In this document: positions 39,272 through 47,629 of the stretch, piece after piece
How positions within the stretch are numbered: the stretch's first letter is position 1
How the letters are laid out: each line of letters starts with the position of its first letter
Source of the DNA: Psychrobacter sp. APC 3281
Lineage (GTDB): Bacteria; Pseudomonadota; Gammaproteobacteria; Pseudomonadales; Moraxellaceae
Reading direction: 5' to 3'
Length of the DNA: 64,000 nucleotides
Assembly (NCBI RefSeq): GCF_030407815.1
Contig: NZ_JASDCS010000005.1
Coordinates: 62,001-126,000, forward strand
Position numbers and translations under genes: made by a program
Notes under the pieces: generated by a model
The model's input: the letters and a program-made list of their open reading frames with translations, nothing else
What the model was told of the DNA's origin: nothing
The model's database searches: none

Positions 39272-40597
39272 ATGTCGTCATCCCGGAACACCAATAACAA
39301 GGCATCTTTATTAAAATGGTTACCTTGGGTCTTATTGCTGCTAGTGTTGGCAGCGTTTATCTGGTTGTTCACGAGTATGAAATCGACGTCGGAGGCCACA
39401 TGGGAGCCGCCGAGAACCCCGCCTGCGGAACAGCAAGCAGCAGAACCAGTGTCGGACACGCCAGCACCTATCTCTTCTTATCATAATGCAGTTGCGCGTG
39501 CGTCGCAGTCTGTAGTCAATATCTATACGACACAAACGATGACCGAGCATCCTTATATGGATGATCCCGTACTGCGCCGGTTTTTTGAATATCATGGTGG
39601 CCCATCACAAGAGCAGGGTAATACCAATTTAGGCTCTGGTGTGATCGTATCAGAAGATGGCTATATCGTGACCAATGCCCACGTGATCGAAAAAGCAGAT
39701 GAAATCACAGTCGCGTTCAATGATGGTCGTAAGAGTCGTGCCAGAATCATTGGTACAGATCCTGATAGTGACCTAGCTGTGATCAAGGTCGATATGACAG
39801 GGCTGACACCACTTGGCTTCCGCGAAGATCCGATTCGTGTGGGTGATTTGGCGCTAGCGATTGGTAATCCATTTGGCGTGGGTCAGACAGTGACACAAGG
39901 GATTATCTCAGCGACTGGACGTACTGGACTGGGCGTCAATAAGTTTGAAGACTTTATCCAGACTGATGCGGCGATCAATCCGGGTAACTCAGGCGGCGCA
40001 CTGGTCGATGCTCACGGTGAGCTAGTTGGTATCAACACCGTCATATTCTCGCGCTCTGGTGGCTCGATGGGTATTGGCTTTGCGATTCCGACGGCATTGG
40101 TTGAGCAAGTGATGAATGCATTAATTAAAGACGGCCGTGTCAGTCGTGGCTGGTTGGGTATCGAGATTCAGTCACAGCTACGTGACCCAACGCAGCTAGA
40201 GACGTCAACAGGTGTAGAAGTGCTAAACGTCATTGATAACAGTCCAGCGGCGAAAAGCGGTCTACGTGTCGGTGATATCGTCCTAACCATCGACGATGTC
40301 GAGATGACAGATGCCAATACTTTGATTCAGTATGTTGCTCGTAAACCGCCAAATACTGAACTGGATGCGCAGATACTACGTCAAGGTAAAAACGCCCAAG
40401 TAAAAATCACGTTAGAAGAGCGTCCAGCACAAGAGCCACTTGAGCGTCCTGTCGTACTGCAAAATGAGAGCATGGGCGGAATGGAGCAGCCAAACATTCA
40501 AGGTGATGAAGAAACGCCAATGATGTCAAAGGCAGAGCGTGATCGTATGCGCGAAGAGCTGATGAAATTGTTTGAACAAGATGCCGCGTCGCAGTAA
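39272..40597 (+). CDS. DegS-like membrane-anchored serine protease
   Basis: This is an HtrA-family periplasmic protease held by one N-terminal helix (LLKWLPWVLLLLVLAAFIWL, residues 10-29). The triad is His in VTNAHVIEKAD, Asp in PDSDLAVIKV and Ser in INPGNSGGALV. One PDZ domain follows (about 290-375), so the layout is that of DegS/AlgW rather than DegP. In DegS this enzyme starts the sigma-E response by cutting the anti-sigma factor; no rseA is in the window, so the role is inferred. After the PDZ domain comes an extra charged tail of about 60 residues (SKAERDRMREELMKLFEQD), which is not typical. Confidence 0.9.
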   Translation: MSSSRNTNNKASLLKWLPWVLLLLVLAAFIWLFTSMKSTSEATWEPPRTPPAEQQAAEPVSDTPAPISSYHNAVARASQSVVNIYTTQTMTEHPYMDDPVLRRFFEYHGGPSQEQGNTNLGSGVIVSEDGYIVTNAHVIEKADEITVAFNDGRKSRARIIGTDPDSDLAVIKVDMTGLTPLGFREDPIRVGDLALAIGNPFGVGQTVTQGIISATGRTGLGVNKFEDFIQTDAAINPGNSGGALVDAHGELVGINTVIFSRSGGSMGIGFAIPTALVEQVMNALIKDGRVSRGWLGIEIQSQLRDPTQLETSTGVEVLNVIDNSPAAKSGLRVGDIVLTIDDVEMTDANTLIQYVARKPPNTELDAQILRQGKNAQVKITLEERPAQEPLERPVVLQNESMGGMEQPNIQGDEETPMMSKAERDRMREELMKLFEQDAASQ

Positions 40598-40672
40598 GTC
40601 GTAGTTACTGTTACCACTATGTGCTGGCTCATAGTGTATGTATGAGTCAGTACATTTATTTATCTAATAGCA

Positions 40673-40711
40673 TAAAAAAGCGCGCTCCTTATCTAAAGGA
40701 GCGCGCTTTTT
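40673..40711. terminator. Bidirectional terminator between the DegS-like gene and the ferredoxin gene
   Basis: The arms AAAAAGCGCGCTCCTT and AAGGAGCGCGCTTTTT pair over 16 bases with a short loop, and T-runs lie on both strands. It is shared by the two convergent genes. Confidence 0.92.
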
Positions 40712-40766
40712 GTTGGAGCTGATTTTTCTAAATTTTAAGGGCTAGCTTTATCTATATATAACCCTG

Positions 40767-41036
40767 CTATAACTTCTCAATAGGGTCATGATTGATGTAG
40801 ATAACACCTTGCACACGGCAACAGCAAGGCAGGATTTCATCTTCTTCAATCATCGCCAGTGGGTCAAATGGATAATCGACCGTATGCGAGCTAGCAATAC
40901 GCTTGACTCGGCAACTACCACAATAGCCTTCGCGGCATTGATAGTTTACATCGTGTCCGGTGCGTAGCAATCCATCTAGCAGACTCTCGTCATCATGTAG
41001 ATAGAACTGCTTTTTACTGGTCATTACCCAAGTCAT
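40767..41036 (-). CDS. yfaE: 2Fe-2S ferredoxin associated with ribonucleotide reductase (YfaE type)
   Basis: This 89-residue plant-type ferredoxin supplies electrons to maintain or regenerate the diferric-tyrosyl cofactor of NrdB, as shown for YfaE in E. coli. The cluster cysteines are seen in YQCREGYCGSC and in ILPCCCRVQG. AGGA precedes the ATG by 6 bases. It lies 170 bases downstream of nrdB in the same direction, matching the E. coli nrdA-nrdB-yfaE order. The gap is occupied by degenerate repeats and a hairpin. Confidence 0.93.
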   Translation of the reverse strand: MTWVMTSKKQFYLHDDESLLDGLLRTGHDVNYQCREGYCGSCRVKRIASSHTVDYPFDPLAMIEEDEILPCCCRVQGVIYINHDPIEKL

Positions 41037-41103
41037 CGTTAATCCTATTGGGATATGTCTGTACTATTACTATCCCTACTATTAACCCATAAGACGATTA
41101 CAA

Positions 41104-41138
41104 CGGTAAAAATTTTATAATTTAAAATCTTTACCGCT
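41104..41138. repeat. Hairpin between nrdB and yfaE
   Basis: CGGTAAA and TTTACCG form perfect 7-base arms around an AT-only interior that can pair further. There is no T-run, so it may be a processing or stability element rather than a terminator. Confidence 0.45.
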
Positions 41139-41218
41139 CAAGTCTCTATCATTCAAAGCTCTTACAACTCAGCTCTTATAATTTATATTTTTCTAGCTCA
41201 AAGCTCTTATAATTCAAA
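41139..41218 (-). repeat. Degenerate direct repeats at the nrdB 3' end
   Basis: On the minus strand the last nrdB codons and the sequence after the stop contain about four imperfect copies of a unit like TTATAAGAGCTTTGAG. The first copy spans the nrdB stop codon. Copies differ by small changes and the spacing varies. Confidence 0.5.
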
Positions 41219-42340
41219 GTCGTCAAAATCACTGTCTGATAAGTCAGAGTCAATCTGACCAACCAAGTACGAGCTAATCTCGGTCTCTTGCGGTGCTACT
41301 TGCACATTGTCAGACGACAACCATGTGTTGATCCACGGGATTGGGTTTGACTTTGAGTTCGGGAACGCTGCTGGCAAGCCGACGGTTTCCATACGCAAGT
41401 TAGTGATGTATTCGATATATTGGCACAAAATGTCTTTGTTTAGACCAATCATCGAACCATCTTTGAACAGATAACCTGCCCATTCTTTTTCTTGCTCAGC
41501 CGCCTTGCGGAAAATCTCAATGCTTTCCTCATAGCACTCTGCGGCAATCTCAACCATTTCAGGGTCGTCACGACCGTTACGCATAAGGTTCAGCATATGC
41601 TGCGTACCAGTCAAATGCAGCGCTTCATCACGAGCGATTAGCTTGATGATTTTGGCATTACCTTCCATCAGTTTGCGCTCAGCAAACGCAAACGAGCAAG
41701 CAAACGATACATAGAAACGAATGGCTTCTAGGACGTTGACTGCCATGATGCACAGGTACATCTGCTTTTTCAGTGATCTTAAATCAACCGTCACTTGCTC
41801 GCCATTGATGTTGTGCGTACCTGGACCGTACAAGCTATATAGCTGTGAGTTGCGATACAGCTCATCATAGTACTGGGCGATATCAGAGGCACGACCTAAG
41901 ATGTGCTCGTTTTGCATAATGTCATCAAAGATAATATTTGGGTCATTGACGATATTACGGATGATATGCGTGTAGCTGCGTGAGTGAATGGTCTCAGAGA
42001 ACGACCATGTCTCAATCCACGTCTCAAGCTCAGGGATAGACACTAGCGGCAATAGCACCACGTTTGGACTACGACCTTGAATAGAGTCGAGTAGGGTCTG
42101 GTACTTGAGGTTGCTCAAAAATATGTGCTGCTCATGCGAGGACAGATTACTAAAGTCGATACGATCGCGTGATACATCGACTTCTTCTGGACGCCAAAAG
42201 AACGATAGCTGCTTTTCAATCAATTGCTCAAAGATAGGGTGTTTTTGTTGGTCATAGCGCGCCACGTTGACGGGCTGACCAAAGAACATCGGCTCTTTTA
42301 GCGCATTGTTTGGCGTTTGAGAAAAAATCGAGTAAGTCAT
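41207..42340 (-). CDS. nrdB: Ribonucleoside-diphosphate reductase class Ia, beta subunit
   Basis: NrdB carries the diiron-tyrosyl radical used by NrdA to reduce ribonucleotides. The radical Tyr lies in [18 protein letters not shown], close to residue 122 of E. coli numbering, and iron ligands are in [12 protein letters not shown] and [13 protein letters not shown]. It ends DDFEL, the tail that docks on NrdA. The 377 residues match the family. AAGGCAG precedes the ATG. In most relatives nrdB directly follows nrdA; here two unrelated genes lie between them. Confidence 0.97.
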   Translation of the reverse strand: MTYSIFSQTPNNALKEPMFFGQPVNVARYDQQKHPIFEQLIEKQLSFFWRPEEVDVSRDRIDFSNLSSHEQHIFLSNLKYQTLLDSIQGRSPNVVLLPLVSIPELETWIETWSFSETIHSRSYTHIIRNIVNDPNIIFDDIMQNEHILGRASDIAQYYDELYRNSQLYSLYGPGTHNINGEQVTVDLRSLKKQMYLCIMAVNVLEAIRFYVSFACSFAFAERKLMEGNAKIIKLIARDEALHLTGTQHMLNLMRNGRDDPEMVEIAAECYEESIEIFRKAAEQEKEWAGYLFKDGSMIGLNKDILCQYIEYITNLRMETVGLPAAFPNSKSNPIPWINTWLSSDNVQVAPQETEISSYLVGQIDSDLSDSDFDDFEL

Positions 42341-42437
42341 GGGACTGCCTTTATAATTGATACGGTTATTAATTTATAGGGGTTTGACTGGTTTTGATTT
42401 GATGTTATGACATGTTTTTGGATTATAGCGTTTTAGC

Positions 42438-42809
42438 TTAGAGGTTCTCTAGCGATATCTGCGACGACTCTTGCCCATCGTTCATATAGGCTTTGAATAT
42501 CTCGCTCAGCTCACTATCATCGAGTGCTTCTAACTCATCAAGTGCGCTTTTGCGTAGGGTACTCACATCAGACTCTTCCGCTGCTATTTTTAAGTCTTTT
42601 TTAGCCGCTCTCGATACGGGCTTTTTGGCTGCTTTTGCCACGCTTTTTTTGGTGACGGTTGCCTTTGGTGCTTCGTCTACACCTAACTGCTGACGCACCT
42701 CTGCAATATCAACCTCGACTTGTACGATATGCGAGCCACCATCGTTTAGGTCTGAAAATACGTTTGGGATAAACAAACCACCGTCTTTGATGATTGCGGT
42801 ATATTGCAC
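42438..42809 (-). CDS. Hypothetical protein upstream of nrdB
   Basis: This 123-residue protein is of unknown family. It starts MQYTAIIKDGGLFIPNVF, a strand-turn-strand pattern that recalls small antitoxin-like beta proteins (DUF104 type); this is only a resemblance. A Lys/Ala-rich basic stretch follows (VAKAAKKPVSRAAKK, about 55-70), then an acidic helical end (ELEALDDSELSEIFKAYM). The start is a GTG with GGAGG 4 bases upstream; an overlapping ATG is in another frame. It lies 97 bases before nrdB in the same direction and may share its transcript. Confidence 0.7.
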   Translation of the reverse strand: MQYTAIIKDGGLFIPNVFSDLNDGGSHIVQVEVDIAEVRQQLGVDEAPKATVTKKSVAKAAKKPVSRAAKKDLKIAAEESDVSTLRKSALDELEALDDSELSEIFKAYMNDGQESSQISLENL

Positions 42810-43002
42810 ATGACCTCCGTCGTTTTAATTCTATCTGTATGTTTTCATTATAACAGTAGCCAATCCCGCCTACCGCTTGTATCTGCTTTGCCGCTGGCGT
42901 GCAGTCTATCGTGTCTGACCGCATTCCTGTTGTCTCGATACTACGCTCAGTCACAGACCGCATCGCCATCGTCGTCAGCAGGATACCACTATAGTCGGGG
43001 CT

Positions 43003-43026
43003 AAAAAGCCTTGTCAGGGCGGCTTT
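43003..43026. terminator. Possible terminator downstream of the accessory gene
   Basis: AAAGCC and GGCTTT form a short stem, with T-runs on both strands. It could end the transcript of the minus-strand gene at 43212-43940. Confidence 0.4.
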
Positions 43027-43083
43027 CTTTTTTCTTAAGGACTCTTCCGTTTGGGCGCATCCTACAACTTTCTATGCTTTAGA

Positions 43084-43168
43084 GTAGGTTGGTGTCGAGG
43101 TACGAGACCCAACACGATATGTTTATATAATGAGAATTGTTGGGTTTCCTTCGTCAACCCAACCTACG
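43084..43168. repeat. Palindromic GTAGGTTGGG-type repeat
   Basis: The left arm (43084-43113) begins GTAGGTTGGTGTCGAGG and ends AGACCCAACA. The right arm (43139-43168) runs TGTTGGGTTTCCTTCG then TCAACCCAACCTAC. The two arms are imperfect inverted copies around an AT-rich centre. Each arm is itself palindromic. Sequences of this look recur in many gammaproteobacterial genomes as short mobile or decayed repeats; that is from memory and not tested here. Confidence 0.65.
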
Positions 43169-43211
43169 TGCTAAATTTCCATATCATCGGTGCGCTGGAT
43201 GCACCCTGCAC

Positions 43212-43940
43212 CTATGATTTCAGCTTTTCCCCCAATGGTAAGCCCACACCTTTAGGAAATGGTTTTTCACCAGTTAGATAGCAATCTTTATCAAATTCGT
43301 AGGGTATAGCAGCGAGACTTCCATCAAATAGTCTTCTCACAATATGTTCATCCAACTTTTTCTTATAAAAGCTAGGTAGTCCTCCTGTATAGACATTTCC
43401 TAGAAAAGCTAAAGTAAACTCTGCTAAATACTTTGGATACTTATTGCTAGGATATAAAACAGTTAAACTTAAAGCTCCAGAAAATGTGACTACCAATGGA
43501 CAAGTTTTTTTATTTAGTTCTAGCTTGAAGTTACCTAGAAGAAAAATTAAACAAAACATAAATTCTCTGAAAGATGGGCTATGTATATTTCTAGAGGATG
43601 GATAAATTCCCACCATTCCAAAAACCGAATACAATTCATCTAAGATTTCATTATTAAAGCCTATCGAAAACGGTAATTCTATTGTTGGCCGTTTGCCATC
43701 CAACATATCATCAGTGTTTTCTTCAAAATACTTGATAGCAGGTTTGAGATTCTTAATTACCATTCCACGATCTTTAAGATTAGGATGCGCTATAAAGTCT
43801 CCTAATTCTTTAAAAATACTTCCATGATCAGTATCATCTCGACTTGCAGTAATAAAAAGCGCTATATCGTCTTGATCGAAAGTTTGATCCTTATATTTCT
43901 CATAGAAGTTTTTTATCTGATACTCGGTATATGCATTCAT
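43212..43940 (-). CDS. Unknown accessory protein inserted between nrdA and the nrdB side
   Basis: I do not recognise this 242-residue protein. Its N-terminal half contains a conserved-looking block GSIFKELGDFIAHPNLKDRG near residues 40-59. The C-terminal half has one hydrophobic stretch (FREFMFCLIFLLGNFKLEL, about 124-142) and a beta-rich part. There is no signal peptide. GGA precedes the ATG. By eye its GC content is about 35 percent against nearly 50 percent in a comparable line of nrdA, so it was probably acquired. It has its own possible terminator and a palindromic repeat just downstream. Confidence 0.75.
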   Translation of the reverse strand: MNAYTEYQIKNFYEKYKDQTFDQDDIALFITASRDDTDHGSIFKELGDFIAHPNLKDRGMVIKNLKPAIKYFEENTDDMLDGKRPTIELPFSIGFNNEILDELYSVFGMVGIYPSSRNIHSPSFREFMFCLIFLLGNFKLELNKKTCPLVVTFSGALSLTVLYPSNKYPKYLAEFTLAFLGNVYTGGLPSFYKKKLDEHIVRRLFDGSLAAIPYEFDKDCYLTGEKPFPKGVGLPLGEKLKS

Positions 43941-44016
43941 ATGATTCCAGTACCTTATAGATAAGAATAAACAGCGGACTCAACTAAATAAGCCAAACCC
44001 GCCATCAATCAATAAC

Positions 44017-46293
44017 CTAGATCTTACATGCACCGCCAGCACAATCATCTTCCATATCCGCTTGGGCATCGTTCGCACCATCACGAGTGTTGTGGTAGTA
44101 CAACGTCTTCACACCCATCTTATAAGCGTTTAGCAAATCTTTTAACAATATCTTCATCGGTACACGGCCACCAGCATAACGAACTGGATCGTAGTTGGTA
44201 TTGGCAGAGATACTTTGATCGACGAACTTCTGCATGATAGCGACCAGCTTTAGGTAACCGTCATTGTTTGGCATTTGCCATAGTAGCTCGTACTGATCTT
44301 TTAGCTTATCAATTTCAGGCACGACTTGCTTTAGGATGCCATCTTTTGACGCTTTGATAGAGACCAGACCACGTGGTGGCTCGATACCGTTGGTCGCGTT
44401 GGCGATCTGACTAGAGGTCTCAGACGGCATCAAGGCAGTTAGGGTAGAGTTGCGTAGACCGTGCTCAGTGATCTCGCCACGTAGCGTTTCCCAATCAAGG
44501 TGTAGCGGCTCTTGGCAGATTTTGTCCAAGTCGGCTTTGTACGTATCAATCGGCAAGATACCTTGTGAGTAAGTGGTCTCATTGAACGCAGGGCATGCGC
44601 CTTGCTCTTTTGCCAATTTGTTCGACGCTTTCAAAAGATAGAATTGCAATGCTTCAAACGTCTGATGGGTTAGACCAAGCGCGCTGTCATCAGAGTAGCG
44701 AGCGCCATTCTTAGCTAAGTAGTAAGCATAGTTGATTACGCCCACACCAAGCGTGCGACGACGCATGCTGCCGTTTTGAGCCGCTTTTACTGGATAGTCT
44801 TGATAGTCGAGCAAGGCATCAAGCGCACGGACGATTAGCTCAGCTGGCTCTTCGATGTCGCTGACGTTTTCGACTTTACCCAAGTTGACTGCTGATAGCG
44901 TACAAAGCGCGATTTCGCCTTCTTCGTCATTGATGTTATCAAGTGGCTTGGTTGGTAGCGCGATTTCCATACATAGGTTTGACTGGCGAATCGGGGCAAC
45001 CGTCGCGTCAAATGGGCTATGCGTGTTGCAATGATCGACGTTTTGGATATAGATACGGCCTGTGCTGGCGCGCTCTTGCATCATTAGGCTGAACAAATCA
45101 GCAGCTGGAATCTGACGACTACGTACGTTAGGATCGTTTTCGTACTTGGTGTATAGCTCTTCGAACTTGTCTTGATCTTCAAAGAACGCATCATACAAGC
45201 CTGGTGTGTCACCTGGTGAGAATAGCGAGATGTCTTGGCCTTTGATTAGGCGCGTATACATCGTCTTGTTTAACTGTACGCCGTAATCCATATGACGAAC
45301 ACGGTTGTCTTCGACGCCGCGGTTGTTTTTGAGTACCAGTAATGACTCAACTTCTAAATGCCATAGTGGATAGAATAGGGTCGCAGCACCACCACGTACG
45401 CCACCTTGTGAGCAGCATTTCACCGCAGTTTGGAACAGTTTGTAGAACGGGATACAACCAGTATGTTGCGCTTCGCCGCCACGGATAGGGCTACCAAGGG
45501 CACGGATACGACCTGCATTGATGCCGATACCAGCACGCTGTGACACATAGCGTACAATGGCGCTAGTGGTGGCGTTGATAGAGTCTAGGCTATCACCACA
45601 TTCGATCAATACGCACGAGCTAAACTGACGCGATGGCGTACGTACGCCTGACATGATAGGCGTTGGTAATGAGATTTTGAAATCTGAGGTCGCATCATAG
45701 AAGCGTTTGACGAAATCAAGACGATCTGACTTGTCGTATTGGCTAAACAGACACATACCGACGAGCATATATAAGAACTGCGGACTTTCATAGACAGTCT
45801 TGCTCACACGATCCTGTACCAAGTATTTACCAGCCATTTGCTCAACAGCGGCATAAGCAAGGTTCATATCGCGCCAGTGATCCAGATATTCTTCTAACTC
45901 ATCAAATTCAGCACGGCTATAGTCAGCTAGGATGTGCTGATCGTATTTGCCAGCATCAGTCAAAGTTTTGACATGGTCATATAGATGCGGCGGGGTAAAT
46001 TTGTTATAAGCAATCTTACGTAGGTGGAAGATAGCCAAACGCGCAGCCAGATATTGATAATCAGGCGTGGTTTCAGAGATTAGGTCGGCGGCAGACTTGA
46101 TGATGGTTTCGTGAATATCACGAGTCTTGATACCTTCATAAAACTGAATGTGCGACTTTAGCTCAACTTGAGACACAGACACGTTGTCCAAGCCGTGCGC
46201 TGCCCACGCTATTACCTTGTGAATTTTGTCTAAATCAATAGGCTCTAAACGTCCATCACGTTTGGTTACTTGGATTTTGTCAATATGTGTCAT
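44017..46293 (-). CDS. nrdA: Ribonucleoside-diphosphate reductase class Ia, alpha subunit
   Basis: NrdA reduces ribonucleoside diphosphates to deoxy forms using the radical from NrdB. The N-terminal ATP cone (VTKRDGRLEPIDLDKIHKVI) is the activity switch. Active-site residues appear in FSSCVLIECGD, SNLCMEIALPTKP and ALCTLSAVNLG. The radical-path tyrosines are in KTLYYHNTRDG, and the C-terminal redox pair is in CAGGACKI. The 758 residues match the family (761 in E. coli). GAGG precedes the ATG. Two NrdR-box-like sequences lie 150-195 bases upstream. Confidence 0.98.
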   Translation of the reverse strand: MTHIDKIQVTKRDGRLEPIDLDKIHKVIAWAAHGLDNVSVSQVELKSHIQFYEGIKTRDIHETIIKSAADLISETTPDYQYLAARLAIFHLRKIAYNKFTPPHLYDHVKTLTDAGKYDQHILADYSRAEFDELEEYLDHWRDMNLAYAAVEQMAGKYLVQDRVSKTVYESPQFLYMLVGMCLFSQYDKSDRLDFVKRFYDATSDFKISLPTPIMSGVRTPSRQFSSCVLIECGDSLDSINATTSAIVRYVSQRAGIGINAGRIRALGSPIRGGEAQHTGCIPFYKLFQTAVKCCSQGGVRGGAATLFYPLWHLEVESLLVLKNNRGVEDNRVRHMDYGVQLNKTMYTRLIKGQDISLFSPGDTPGLYDAFFEDQDKFEELYTKYENDPNVRSRQIPAADLFSLMMQERASTGRIYIQNVDHCNTHSPFDATVAPIRQSNLCMEIALPTKPLDNINDEEGEIALCTLSAVNLGKVENVSDIEEPAELIVRALDALLDYQDYPVKAAQNGSMRRRTLGVGVINYAYYLAKNGARYSDDSALGLTHQTFEALQFYLLKASNKLAKEQGACPAFNETTYSQGILPIDTYKADLDKICQEPLHLDWETLRGEITEHGLRNSTLTALMPSETSSQIANATNGIEPPRGLVSIKASKDGILKQVVPEIDKLKDQYELLWQMPNNDGYLKLVAIMQKFVDQSISANTNYDPVRYAGGRVPMKILLKDLLNAYKMGVKTLYYHNTRDGANDAQADMEDDCAGGACKI

Positions 46294-46442
46294 GCTGGCC
46301 TCTATTTTGATTGCTTATTGTGATGCTGCGCGCCGAGTGGGCGGCAGACATTCTTTATAACGCTATTATGCGGGGTTGTGCTAGCTGGTTTTTTTGGACA
46401 AAAAGCTACCACTACTCATAGTGACGGTTAAAATCACTGAGT

Positions 46443-46488
46443 ACTACATATAGCGTGTTTGTTAATTGGTAGGCACAATATAGCGGGA
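46443..46488 (-). promoter_or_regulatory. Pair of candidate NrdR boxes upstream of nrdA
   Basis: Two 16-base sites (46443-46458 and 46473-46488) each match the NrdR consensus ACACWATATATWGTGT at about 10-11 positions and share the core CGCTATAT on the minus strand. Their starts are 30 bases apart, about three helical turns, which is the spacing expected for the NrdR repressor. TATAT elements in them could double as -10 hexamers. The match is partial, so this is a prediction. Confidence 0.45.
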
Positions 46489-46720
46489 AAATTTTGAAAA
46501 TACTATATTGATTTTAGAATAAAACTATGTTGCTACAAGGTTGTAGGCAGTCCAAATTTTGGCAAAGGACGATGGGATAAGGGTTAGACGCAAATGCGGT
46601 CAATAATAAAATTTTTGTAAAAATATCGTGAGATTTACTTTTCATTCTCTCGGTTATTGTCGACTGATAATGGGAGTCATGGCGGCAATAATGCGGGCGC
46701 AGATTGTACATCAAACCACA

Positions 46721-46763
46721 AAAAATCGCCACCCATAACTTATTACTAGCGAGTGACGATTTG
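46721..46763 (-). terminator. Terminator after the DUF493 gene
   Basis: On the minus strand AAATCGTCACTC and GGGTGGCGATTT pair with small mismatches around a 16-base loop, then TTTTTG follows. It lies about 35 bases past the stop codon. Confidence 0.6.
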
Positions 46764-46795
46764 GACTAAAAAGGCGTTAAAGTTTTTTATGCCAC

Positions 46796-47197
46796 TTATA
46801 AAACAATACGAACCGTTTTTGCATTATCAAGTGAGGCATAAAGCGCATTTACTTGCTCAGCAGCCGTTAGGTACAAATTGACCCGTGCCGAGTGAAAACG
46901 ACCTGTTTTAGATGGCTTAACTTCGATAGACGCCAAATCAAAATCAGGGAACTGGCTACCCAAAATTAGCTTTACTTCATTAAGCAAACTTTCACGCTCG
47001 CCTTCATGACCGATGATGCTTAGTGGGTAGTTCATCGGGAACTCCCAAAGCTCTGGGTTTTGAATATCGGTCTTTTTGCCTACCAATGCGCCTTTATTTG
47101 GCGTCAGGTCAGTGACTTTAACTGATGGCTGATTGCTGGCTGGGTTATTTGCGTTGTTGTCGTTGTTGTCGTTGTTGTCTTTTGAATCATCACTCAT
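46796..47197 (-). CDS. ybeD: DUF493 (YbeD) family protein with Asn/Asp-rich N-terminus
   Basis: The C-terminal 90 residues (from WEFPMNYPLSIIGHEG) match the small ACT-like YbeD/DUF493 family, which in E. coli sits beside lipB and is of unknown function. The first 45 residues are extra and very rich in N and D. Their code comes from three copies of a 9-base unit (GTTGTTGTC on the plus strand, 47153-47179). GAGG precedes the ATG. Here the gene is far from lipB, which lies at 1.5-2.4 kb. Confidence 0.88.
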   Translation of the reverse strand: MSDDSKDNNDNNDNNANNPASNQPSVKVTDLTPNKGALVGKKTDIQNPELWEFPMNYPLSIIGHEGERESLLNEVKLILGSQFPDFDLASIEVKPSKTGRFHSARVNLYLTAAEQVNALYASLDNAKTVRIVL

Positions 47198-47629
47198 GAT
47201 ATGAGCCTCGCTTGTATAGGTAAATAGAAAAAAGTTAATCAGTCATTAGTAGTAAGTAACTAACATTAAGTCATTCGAAAATCGCTGCTATAGACATTTA
47301 GTTAGTAAAGTATGCACTTGAATCATGCCAAAATCATAACGCAAAAATCTGAGACAGGCTCAGTGTAGACATTAGTGGCATTTAAATCAGTCAAGCTATA
47401 GTCGATTCAATTTAAAAGTAGTACAAGGCAACCGAGTGTAGATGTAACAGTGATACTTCAAGCGAGGTTAACGCTGTCATACTTTTATAGTGGAATGGCT
47501 ATATTAGGCAGAGAATATATGCACTGTTTATAGTGGTCTATGGATGATTATTCAAGTGAAGTCTGTATTTAGTCAGGTTTAACGAGAAATAGTAGATGAA
47601 TTAGCTATTATTAATAGCTGTTAATAAAA
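47198..47629. other. Intergenic region between DUF493 and bestrophin-like genes
   Basis: This stretch of about 430 bases is AT-rich. It should hold the promoter of the DUF493 gene and the 3' end of the bestrophin-like transcript. I see no gene or strong hairpin. Confidence 0.3.

Larger units (their letters stand above)
42810..43211. other. Gap between the two unknown genes in the nrd locus
   Basis: This stretch of about 400 bases holds a terminator-like hairpin (43003-43026) and a palindromic repeat of the GTAGGTTGGG type (43084-43168). Short reading frames on the plus strand here lack ribosome sites and family resemblance, and I do not call them. Confidence 0.5.
46294..46795. other. Intergenic region upstream of nrdA
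   Basis: This region of about 500 bases contains two NrdR-box-like sites (46443-46488) and the terminator of the DUF493 gene (46721-46763). A reading frame of 72 codons here overlaps that terminator and is not credible. Confidence 0.5.

Noticed and set aside
42804..43004. Plus-strand frame with hydrophobic residues in the nrd locus
   Set aside because: No ribosome site, odd composition, and it overlaps the start of a well-supported minus-strand gene.
43084..43168. Palindromic repeat considered as a tRNA or riboswitch
   Set aside because: It cannot fold into a cloverleaf, has no T-loop sequence, and is not in front of a gene in the right orientation.
46514..46732. Minus-strand frame of 72 codons upstream of nrdA
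   Set aside because: It begins at a GTG inside the terminator of the DUF493 gene, with no ribosome site or family.
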